Below are positions 32,046 through 37,715 of a stretch of DNA of 37,715 nt, in pieces. The DNA comes from an uncultured Rhodospirillales bacterium (GTDB taxonomy: Bacteria; Pseudomonadota; Alphaproteobacteria; Acetobacterales; Acetobacteraceae). A model generated the notes under the pieces. It saw only the letters and a program-made list of their open reading frames with translations, did not search any database and had not been told where the DNA came from. The DNA is taken from the NCBI GenBank assembly GCA_903927465.1, contig CAIYMY010000085.1, positions 1 through 37,715 of the forward strand, read 5' to 3'. Made by a program: the position numbers and the translations under genes. The first letter of the stretch is position 1, and every line of letters starts with the position of its first letter.

Positions 32046-33002
32046 TTATTGCGGTTGAATGCCCGCTGCGCGTGCTGCGTCGCCCCATTTCTTCATCTCG
32101 GCTTCCGTCAAGGCGCGCATTTCTTCTGACGTGTTTGAGGTGATCTCAGCGCCCAAAGTCTTGTGGCGTTCTACCACGATTGGCGCTTGCAGCGCGGCAC
32201 GGATATCGGCGTTGAGCTTCGCCAGAAGGGTTGCGGGAATACCGGCCGGGCCAATCACCATGCCCCAAGTTGAGGCCTCAAACCCTGGCAGGAAAGCTTC
32301 GCCGAGCGTGGGCACATCAGGCAATTGCGGGCTGCGTCGCGCGCCGGTGGTGGCGATGGCTTTCAAGGTACCGGCCTGGATATGCGGCAGCGCAGCCGGC
32401 ACCGTGTCAAACATGATGTTCACGCGATTGGCGATCAGGTCCGGATGCGCCTGTGTGCTGCCGCGATAGGGCACGTTTTCCAGCTTGATCCCGGTGCGTT
32501 CGGCAAACAGCACAGGCGCCAACCGCACAACACCACCCGTGCCGGCAAAGGTCACACCCGGGTTGCGCTTGGCGTATTCCACCAATTCAGCGGGTGTGTT
32601 GGGTGCGAAGGCTTTCGGTGCACACAACACCAAAGGCGTCACGGTGGTCTGCGTGATGAAGGTAAAGTCCCGCATGGTATCGAAGGGCAGCCGATAAAAC
32701 GCCGCATTGATCGGATGCGCCACCGAAACCAAACCAAGCGTATGCCCATCCGGCGCGCTGCGCGCCACCACTTCGGTGCCGATCACGCCATCCGCCCCGG
32801 CGCGATTTTCGACCGGCACCGGCTGGCCCCAGGCGGCGGCCAGGGGTTCGGCAATCAGCCGCGCCGTGATGTCCGAAACACCCCCTGGCGTATAGGGCAC
32901 AATCATGCGCACTGCGCGATTGGGAAAGCCTGCCTGCGCTTCGGCGCGGGCAACGAGCAGGATGGCGGGCGCGGCAAGTGCCACGCGGCGGGTAAGCTTC
33001 AT
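32046..33002 (-). CDS. Tripartite tricarboxylate transporter (Bug) substrate-binding protein, second copy
   Basis: A 318-residue exported binding protein. MKLTRRVALAAPAILLVARAEA is a short signal, ending near AQAGFP. The mature part opens with FPNRAVRMIVPYTPGG and SDITARLIAE, the family start, followed by GQPVPVENRAGADGV and APDGHTLGLV. It differs strongly from the Bug protein at 17.1 kb, so they are not recent duplicates. No TctA/TctB membrane genes are near; orphan receptors are normal in this lineage, where they share membrane parts or act in sensing. A conspicuous GTCTATATAGAC palindrome lies 30 bases before the ATG and probably controls it. Ligand unknown, most likely a carboxylate. Confidence 0.93.
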   Translation of the reverse strand: MKLTRRVALAAPAILLVARAEAQAGFPNRAVRMIVPYTPGGVSDITARLIAEPLAAAWGQPVPVENRAGADGVIGTEVVARSAPDGHTLGLVSVAHPINAAFYRLPFDTMRDFTFITQTTVTPLVLCAPKAFAPNTPAELVEYAKRNPGVTFAGTGGVVRLAPVLFAERTGIKLENVPYRGSTQAHPDLIANRVNIMFDTVPAALPHIQAGTLKAIATTGARRSPQLPDVPTLGEAFLPGFEASTWGMVIGPAGIPATLLAKLNADIRAALQAPIVVERHKTLGAEITSNTSEEMRALTEAEMKKWGDAARAAGIQPQ

Positions 33003-33240
33003 GGTGTTTCTCCCTTTGGGTATTTTGCAAAGTCTATATAGACCATATCCTTTGCAACGGTATCGTCGGGGCGCTTACCCTGAATTGATCTCGACGAAGC
33101 GCCGGCTATCCATGGTCACATCCATGGCGCGGCTTTGCAGATAGGCGGTCCGCCAACACCACAATTTTAAGGCATACTTCGCTAGAGCCCCGGCGAAGCC
33201 AAGCGCGCGCTGATGTAAAATCCAATCGCGCCTTAACGGC
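33003..33240. other. Gap upstream of the second Bug gene
   Basis: Between two minus-strand genes. Besides the palindrome at 33032-33043 it holds a pair of CCATGG sites around 33111-33128 and a 74-residue frame (33075-33299) of unknown likeness. No gene is supported. Most of the region looks like neutral sequence or an old gene relic. Confidence 0.4.
33032..33043. promoter_or_regulatory. GTCTATATAGAC palindrome, candidate operator
   Basis: A perfect 12-base palindrome, 30 bases before the Bug start. Two direct TTTGCAA copies flank it at 33024-33030 and 33051-33057, start to start 27 bases. The TATA core could at the same time be the -10 box on the minus strand, which would make this a repressor-over-promoter site; sites of this look are common for GntR/FCD regulators. 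Confidence 0.5.
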
Positions 33241-34533
33241 TCAACCGAACATCTCATCCGTGATGCTGTCATACCAACCATCGGCATAAAGCGCTTCAAG
33301 CTGGCGCTGTTCCTTGCGCCTTTCTGCGGTCAGCGCCGCATTGCGCGGGCTGACGCCACCAGAACCCTCAACCTCGGCAAAGCCAGTCGGGCCGGGGCGA
33401 AAGACGCCGACAATCGAAATACCGTAATCAGCCCCAACATGGCTGTAGCAAGTGTTGAAGAAGGTCGCGGCCGGTGGCGCGCGGCCCGCAAGCGATGCGG
33501 CTATGCAAGCAACCGCGTGCTTGGCATGCGATGATGCCACGAAGCCCGATTTCGGCATGGGTGCGGCGATGGTCGCATCCCCCAGCACATGAATGCCTTC
33601 CACCTGCGTGCTTTCCAGCGTGGCGGGCTTGATCGGGCACCAGCCGGATTGATTGGCAAGCCCAGCATCGCGCGCGATCTTCGCCGCCATTTGCGGCGGA
33701 ATGACATTGACGACATCGCCCTTCAGCTTTTCGCCGAATTCCGTTTCCACTTCCATGGCGGCGGCATTCACCCGCGTCACGCGCCCATCATTGGAAGCGC
33801 CGCGCCATTGGATGATGCCGGGGTAGAGTTCTTCCCACGCATCCTGAAACAGCGGCTGCTTCGAAAACCCGTTTTTCGCATCAAGCGCAATCAGCTTGCT
33901 GCGTGGCTTGGCGCGCTTCAGATATTCGGCAACCATGCTGATCCGCTCATAAGGGCCAGGCGGGCAGCGGAAGGGATTGTCGGGGATCACCATCACGAAT
34001 CTGCCGCCATCGGGCATGGCTTCAAGTTGACGGCGCAGCAGTGAAATCGGTTGCAGCGATGGCACCCAACCATGCGGCATGCGTTCGCTGGCGGCTTCAT
34101 CATAGCCTTCAATCGCGCCCCAGCGCAGATCAATGCCAGGCGACATGATCAGCCTATCATAAGGCACCTGCGCCCCATCCGCGAGCCGGACCTGCTTCGC
34201 CGCAGCATCCACCGCGACCACGCTTTGATGCACCACACGCACACCACGCGCGGCGAGCTTTTCATAGCCGAAGGTAATGCTGTTCATGTCCCGCCGTCCG
34301 GCGAGAACCAGATTGCCATAAGGGCAAGTGGTAAAGGTCCGGCTGCGTTCGATCAACGTAACGTCAAGCGCGGGGAAATTGTCACGCGCAAAACGCGCGG
34401 CGGAAGCGCCACCAAAGCCACCACCGATGATGACAACGCGCCCAGCACCCGCTTGGGCATGGGCCAGGCGAGGCGCGGCAAGGGCTGCGGGCATTGCAGC
34501 AGCAGCGAAGAAGGCGCGGCGGGAAAGGGCCAT
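33241..34533 (-). CDS. fccB: Flavocytochrome c sulfide dehydrogenase, flavoprotein subunit
   Basis: A 430-residue periplasmic flavoprotein. MALSRRAFFAAAAMP is a twin-arginine-type signal, fitting export of a folded FAD protein. GGGFGGAS (37-44) starts the FAD fold. Cys70 in TTCPYGN matches the Cys that holds FAD covalently in Allochromatium FccB (Cys42), and Cys190 (FRCPPGPYERIS) with Cys362 (FFNTCYSH) match the redox disulfide (161/337), with nearly the same spacing. It oxidises sulfide to sulfur or polysulfide and passes electrons to its cytochrome partner. GGAGGAAC precedes the ATG. The gene for the small cytochrome lies just upstream (17-base gap), so the two form an fccAB operon. Confidence 0.92.
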   Translation of the reverse strand: MALSRRAFFAAAAMPAALAAPRLAHAQAGAGRVVIIGGGFGGASAARFARDNFPALDVTLIERSRTFTTCPYGNLVLAGRRDMNSITFGYEKLAARGVRVVHQSVVAVDAAAKQVRLADGAQVPYDRLIMSPGIDLRWGAIEGYDEAASERMPHGWVPSLQPISLLRRQLEAMPDGGRFVMVIPDNPFRCPPGPYERISMVAEYLKRAKPRSKLIALDAKNGFSKQPLFQDAWEELYPGIIQWRGASNDGRVTRVNAAAMEVETEFGEKLKGDVVNVIPPQMAAKIARDAGLANQSGWCPIKPATLESTQVEGIHVLGDATIAAPMPKSGFVASSHAKHAVACIAASLAGRAPPAATFFNTCYSHVGADYGISIVGVFRPGPTGFAEVEGSGGVSPRNAALTAERRKEQRQLEALYADGWYDSITDEMFG

Positions 34534-34550
34534 GATCTTGTTCCTCCGGC

Positions 34551-34844
34551 TTATTGTGGGCGCGCGTAATGCGCGGCCAGAAGCGCAGTTTGTTCCGGCG
34601 AATAGCCGCGGCTGATGCGGCCCATTATCGTGGCAGGCCGTTCATTGGCGCTGAAGCTGCGCATAAGTGCCATGAATTCATCACGGCTATGATTCGCTTT
34701 GATGGAAGGGATGCCCTGCCCGCCTTGGCCGCTGACGCCATGGCAACCCTGGCAGCCGCCGATCAATAGTGGCGTGTCTGTCGCCTGCGCAAAAACTGGC
34801 GGAGCGGACAAAACAAGAAAGCAAAGCACTATTTTGAGTTTCAT
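34551..34844 (-). CDS. fccA: Small c-type cytochrome, probable FccA partner
   Basis: A 97-residue exported cytochrome. The start at 34844 follows GGGAGAC and opens MKLKIVLCFLVLSAPPVFA, a Sec signal cut near AQA. One heme site is present (CQGCH). The likely sixth ligand is Met in ATIMGRISRGYS. The mature protein is about 77 residues with a single heme, unlike the 21-kDa diheme FccA of purple sulfur bacteria, and like the monoheme partners of chemotrophic FCSD. It would take electrons from FccB and hand them to the respiratory chain. No sox genes are in the window. The longer frame to 34865 is rejected. Confidence 0.9.
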   Translation of the reverse strand: MKLKIVLCFLVLSAPPVFAQATDTPLLIGGCQGCHGVSGQGGQGIPSIKANHSRDEFMALMRSFSANERPATIMGRISRGYSPEQTALLAAHYARPQ

Positions 34845-34865
34845 GGACGTCCGTCTCCCAGCCAA

Positions 34866-35128
34866 TTTGAAACATCGCTATTCATCGATATTTCAGTGAC
34901 CCTATCCAGCAAAAATCATTGGGTCAACAACAGAATCTTCACGCAAAGCTGCGGGAATATTCCCATCCCATCAGACGAAAAAGAAGAATGAAATTCCGTT
35001 TTCCATGCGGCCGAGTGCAAGGTTTTCCCACGCCCACTGCCAGAATGCAGATCCCGAAACCCGATCGCATTGCAAATCAGATCATCACCAAAGCCATCAT
35101 GGATAGCAGCACAGAAAGCCCAGCGCCT
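34866..35128. other. Promoter-bearing gap upstream of fccAB
   Basis: A 263-base, comparatively AT-rich stretch without a supported gene, between the cysteine desulfurase stop and fccA. On the minus strand TTGACC near 34923 followed about 17 bases later by TAGGGT is a weak promoter-like pair, and GACCC/GGGTC copies form an inverted repeat with an 18-base spacer (about 34897-34924). Evidence is thin. Confidence 0.3.
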
Positions 35129-36217
35129 TCAGCGTTTGCGCGCACCAAGTCTTTCGCGCATTCCCGCCCAAGCCGCCAAAAACCGCGCCACCGTCTCCGC
35201 CCCCGCATTCCACGGCAGCGAAACACGGATTGCACAGGCGGCATCTGCCCCAAACCCCATCGCCGCCAGCACATGGGATTGCCGCACCTTGCCGGATGAA
35301 CAGGCCGCGCCGGCGGAAACCGCAACGCCGGCCAGGTCAAGCGCAATCACCTGGGTCTCCGCCGGGGCACCTGGCAGGATCAGGCTGGTGGTATTGGGCA
35401 GGCGGGGCGCACTGCCGCCAGCGATAATCACCTCGGGCGCCAGGGCCTTCACCCCTGCCTCAATCGCATCGCGGAGCGCCGCCAGGCCTTCAGGGCGCGG
35501 GCAGGCAAGGGCCGCGCCGAAGCCGGCAATGGCGGGCAGGGCTTCGGTCCCGCCGCGCCGGCCGGATTCCTGCCCGCCACCAGTCAAAAGCGGCGTGGGG
35601 TCTAAACCGGGCCGGAGCAATAGCGCCCCAACCCCCTTGGGACCGCCAAGCTTATGGGCGGAAAGCGCCATGGAATCGGCGGGACCCAGGACAAAGGGCA
35701 GGCGCCCCGGCATCTGCACCGCATCCAGATGCAGCAAAGCGCCATGCTCCTGGCACAGCGCCGCGATGGCTTCAATGGGATGCAGCACACCGGTTTCATT
35801 ATTCGCCACCATGACCGCAACCAAGGCCGGGCCAGCGGCCTTCAACGCCGATTCCAGCGCGGCAAGGTCCAGGGTGCCGTCGGCCAGCACCGGGATCACC
35901 CCCGCCGCCGGCCCCGCCGCCGCCAGCACAGCGGGGTGTTCCGTCGCGCCCACCAGTACGCGCCGCCCGGCAGCAAGGCCCCGGATGGCCAAAGCATTCG
36001 CCTCAGTCCCGCCCGAGGTGAACACAAGATCCCGCCCGCGCGCGCCGAAGCGCGCCGCAATCGCGTCCCGCGCTTCTTCCAATACCCGCCGCGCCGCCCG
36101 ACCCTCGGCATGGACCGAGGATGGGTTGCCCGGCAAAGCCATAGCCTCGGCCATGGCGGCGATGGCTTCCGGGCGCATGGGTTCGGTCGCATTCGCGTCC
36201 AGGTAAAGGCGGGCCAT
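35129..36217 (-). CDS. Cysteine desulfurase (NifS/IscS family)
   Basis: A 362-residue PLP enzyme that removes sulfur from cysteine as an enzyme-bound persulfide for Fe-S cluster assembly. LYLDANATEPM starts the protein; TEHPAV (His94), Asp165 (LHLDAVQ) and the Schiff-base Lys189 (SAHKLGGPKG) are all there, and the active-site loop holds Cys306 in GAACSSGKV. The form GAACSSGKVRQSHVL is group I (NifS/IscS-like). It is somewhat shorter than E. coli IscS (404), lacking its IscU-contact C-terminal tail. It starts 6 bases after the iscR stop, so the two form an operon. iscU, hscA and suf genes are not in the window, at least not on this side. Confidence 0.95.
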   Translation of the reverse strand: MARLYLDANATEPMRPEAIAAMAEAMALPGNPSSVHAEGRAARRVLEEARDAIAARFGARGRDLVFTSGGTEANALAIRGLAAGRRVLVGATEHPAVLAAAGPAAGVIPVLADGTLDLAALESALKAAGPALVAVMVANNETGVLHPIEAIAALCQEHGALLHLDAVQMPGRLPFVLGPADSMALSAHKLGGPKGVGALLLRPGLDPTPLLTGGGQESGRRGGTEALPAIAGFGAALACPRPEGLAALRDAIEAGVKALAPEVIIAGGSAPRLPNTTSLILPGAPAETQVIALDLAGVAVSAGAACSSGKVRQSHVLAAMGFGADAACAIRVSLPWNAGAETVARFLAAWAGMRERLGARKR

Positions 36218-36223
36218 GGCGCC

Positions 36224-36685
36224 TCAGCCGGGGGGGAAGGGGGCGGCGGCGCGGCCCAAAACGCGCCCGGCCAGCACATCCGCCAGCGTCACGCCGTCCA
36301 GGAAAAGCCGGATTTGTCCGCCCAATTCCGCCCAAAGATCATGGGTTTCGCAACGCTGCCCCGCCAGGCACCCGGGGTTGCCTTCATCGCACCTGGTTGC
36401 CGAAATCGGTTCTTCCACCGCATCTATGATGGCCGCGATGGTGATGCGCGCCGGCGCTGGCAGCAGCCGATAGCCCCCACCAGGCCCGCGGGCGGATTCC
36501 ACCAGCCCCGCGCGGCGCAGCCGGCCGAAAAGCTGTTCCAGATAGGCGGCTGAAAGATGCTGCGCGGCGGCGATATCGGCGATGGAGGCGGGTTTGGCTT
36601 CCAGCGGGTCCGACTGGGCAGCCTCGCGCCGCGCCATTTCAGTAAGCGCCATGACGGCATAGCGTCCGCGGGTTGAGAGCCTCAT
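36224..36685 (-). CDS. iscR: Rrf2-family Fe-S sensing regulator IscR
   Basis: A 153-residue winged-helix regulator. MRLSTRGRYAVMALTEMAR is the Rrf2 opening; QHLSAAYLEQLFGRLRRAGL is the recognition helix and SARGPGGGYRL the wing. Three cysteines at 99, 106 and 112 (TRCDEGNPGCLAGQRC) and His115 in ETHDLW match the [2Fe-2S] ligands of E. coli IscR (92, 98, 104 and His107), with one extra residue in the first gap. Holo-IscR represses Fe-S assembly genes, so it likely controls the operon it heads and perhaps the divergent hydrolase. An inverted TGTCA/TGACA pair lies just before the ATG. Confidence 0.95.
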   Translation of the reverse strand: MRLSTRGRYAVMALTEMARREAAQSDPLEAKPASIADIAAAQHLSAAYLEQLFGRLRRAGLVESARGPGGGYRLLPAPARITIAAIIDAVEEPISATRCDEGNPGCLAGQRCETHDLWAELGGQIRLFLDGVTLADVLAGRVLGRAAAPFPPG

Positions 36686-37075
36686 CTGTCAACCCAGCCT
36701 GACACCCGCGATGGGGGGCAAAAAAAACGCGACTCCCAGCATGAAAACATTAGGAATTTCCAGTCGTGACCATTATATTACACCTTCTTCGGAGGGACGG
36801 GAAACCCCTCTGAGGCATCGGGGTGACGGCTTCGGCTGCGCCTCGGCGATAGGTTACGGCGGCGCTCCCGTGGCAATAATAGCTAGGTTTGCCGATCTTG
36901 GCGGTCAAGATTTCCGCGTTCGGCAATTGAGCGATGAGTGCGTATCCTGTTCGTGGGTTTTGGTTTCCCTGAAATGCGGCGCCGGTGCCGCTGGGTTCTG
37001 CATTGCCCATCCCCCATGGGCGATGGGTGGCGAGCCCCGTACCGGCCAAGAATGGAATGGATACGAGAGAAGACC
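36686..37075. other. Structured 390-base gap between iscR and the hydrolase
   Basis: No gene is supported on either strand; frames at 36711-37088 (+) and 36750-37049 (-) have no recognisable product. It holds an A8 run near 36720, an inverted repeat ATCTTG-N5-CAAGAT (36895-36911), CCTCTGAGG near 36807 within ACCCC/GGGGT arms, and a 22-base near-perfect palindrome at 37006-37027. Divergent promoters are expected here. Density of inverted repeats suggests an RNA or an old mobile element. Confidence 0.4.
36687..36704. promoter_or_regulatory. TGTCA-N8-TGACA repeat at the iscR start
   Basis: Inverted 5-base arms with an 8-base spacer, ending one base before the iscR ATG. The position suits an autoregulatory or translation-blocking site, but it does not match the known IscR boxes, so assignment stays open. 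Confidence 0.25.
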
Positions 37076-37715
37076 ATGCCAGAAGTGATGTTCGCCGGGC
37101 CTGATGGCCGGCTTGAAGGACGCTACCACCATTCCAAGCGCCCGAATGCCCCCACGGCGCTGTTGTTGCATCCGCACCCGCTCCATGGCGGGACGATGAA
37201 TAACCGTGTGATCCATGCGCTGTACCAGCGTATGCAGGCGTTGGGCTTTTCGGTGCTGCGCTTCAATTTGCGCGGCGTGGGACGCAGCCAGGGCCGTTAT
37301 GATGGCGGCATTGGCGAAATTTCGGATGGCTGTGCGGGGCTGGATTTCCTGCAGACGGTTAATCCTAACGCGTCTTCCCAATGGGTGCTGGGCTATTCCT
37401 TCGGCGCTTATGTCGGCATGCAAGTGCTGATGCGCCGGCCGGAAATGGGCGGCTTTGTTTCCATCAGCGCGCCCGCTTCGCATTATGATTTCGGCTTCCT
37501 GGCCCCTTGCCCCTGCGGCGGGCTGATCCTGCATGGCGCCGATGATGAATTGGTGCCGGAACCTTCAGTGAAGAAGCTGGTGGAAAAACTGAATACGCAA
37601 AAGGGTGTCAGCATTGACTACCGCGTCATGGCCGGCGCTGGCCATGTCTTCACGCCGGAACAGACCGAAAAGGTTGTGGATGCGGCGGAAGATCACGTGA
37701 TGGGCATTCTGAACC
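37076..37715 (+). CDS. Alpha/beta hydrolase (CocE/dienelactone-hydrolase-like), 3' end outside the window
   Basis: A cytosolic alpha/beta hydrolase of which 213 residues are visible; the frame is still open at the last base, but family members have about 215-225 residues, so nearly all is present. LLLHPHPLHGGTMNN is the oxyanion-hole region, FNLRGVGRSQG the second block, and the nucleophile elbow is GYSFG (VLGYSFGAYVG). The acid Asp lies in LHGADDELVPE and the catalytic His in GAGHVFT. Relatives often carry the name CocE or are uncharacterised hydrolases. The ATG follows GAGAGAAGA. It is divergent from iscR; in related genomes such a hydrolase often precedes suf/isc genes (recalled), which may continue to the right. 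Confidence 0.9.
   Translation, partial: MPEVMFAGPDGRLEGRYHHSKRPNAPTALLLHPHPLHGGTMNNRVIHALYQRMQALGFSVLRFNLRGVGRSQGRYDGGIGEISDGCAGLDFLQTVNPNASSQWVLGYSFGAYVGMQVLMRRPEMGGFVSISAPASHYDFGFLAPCPCGGLILHGADDELVPEPSVKKLVEKLNTQKGVSIDYRVMAGAGHVFTPEQTEKVVDAAEDHVMGILN

Noticed and set aside
17073-33002. The two Bug binding proteins as a duplication
   Set aside because: They share only family-wide motifs; signal peptides and most of the sequence differ.
33075-33299. A 74-residue minus-strand frame in the gap before the second Bug gene
   Set aside because: No start context, overlaps the fccB end and resembles no family I recognise.
35070-36206. A 378-codon plus-strand frame
   Set aside because: Antisense to the cysteine desulfurase, whose Lys and Cys active-site motifs are intact.
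36750-37049. A 99-residue minus-strand frame between iscR and the hydrolase
   Set aside because: It crosses several strong palindromes, has no ribosome site and reads like non-coding sequence; kept only as part of the structured gap.
1-37715. tRNA, rRNA, riboswitch or CRISPR elements
   Set aside because: No T-loop sequences, repeat-spacer periodicity or conserved riboswitch cores were found by eye; a covariance-model scan would be needed to exclude small RNAs.

Overview
The window looks like chromosomal DNA of a GC-rich alphaproteobacterium, most likely Rhodospirillales/Acetobacteraceae (Roseomonas-like). This placement is inferred from the rpmH-rnpA-yidD-yidC-yihA gene order, two orphan tripartite-tricarboxylate ('Bug') binding proteins, hpnC/D/E-type squalene genes feeding a C30 carotenoid cluster, and a strong GC bias in codon use. 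No tRNA, rRNA or CRISPR array was seen. Both end genes run off the window.

Left part (1-9.0 kb), catabolic genes: the end of an acyl-CoA dehydrogenase, an amidase, an isocitrate lyase/PEP-mutase superfamily enzyme, a divergent amidohydrolase-2 enzyme, and an MFS transporter. A minus-strand operon follows: cytosine-deaminase-like amidohydrolase, GMC oxidoreductase, lipocalin-like protein.

Housekeeping block (9.1-12.5 kb): rpmH, rnpA, yidD, yidC and yihA encode ribosomal protein L34, the RNase P protein, the two membrane-insertion factors and an essential GTPase. Directly behind it lies a scarred segment (12.5-17.1 kb): a decayed ABC-ATPase/fumarylacetoacetate-hydrolase chimera, an AT-richer RgpF-like glycan gene, an SDR epimerase, a membrane-anchored TPR protein and an IS630 transposase remnant.

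Carotenoid block (18.8-28.2 kb, all minus strand): CrtN-like desaturase, CrtP-like oxidase, acyltransferase, family-2 glycosyltransferase, a fused HpnC-HpnD, HpnE and an aldehyde dehydrogenase. Five successive junctions are 4-base ATGA overlaps. Together they can take farnesyl diphosphate to squalene, desaturate and oxidise it to a C30 apo-carotenoid acid, and decorate it with sugar and acyl groups, a staphyloxanthin-like logic with the squalene route in place of CrtM.

Right part (28.2-37.7 kb): a DmdC-type acyl-CoA dehydrogenase with a sarcosine-oxidase-like flavoenzyme, a MAPEG protein, a rhodanese, a second Bug protein, a flavocytochrome c sulfide dehydrogenase pair (fccA-fccB), and an iscR-cysteine desulfurase pair divergent from an alpha/beta hydrolase.

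The most unusual signals are (i) a 50-bp palindromic repeat that supplies near-identical C-terminal tails to two unrelated proteins, the MFS transporter and the CrtN-like desaturase; (ii) the single-polypeptide HpnC-HpnD fusion inside the carotenoid operon; and (iii) the pseudogene/transposon scar with an isolated RgpF gene behind yihA.
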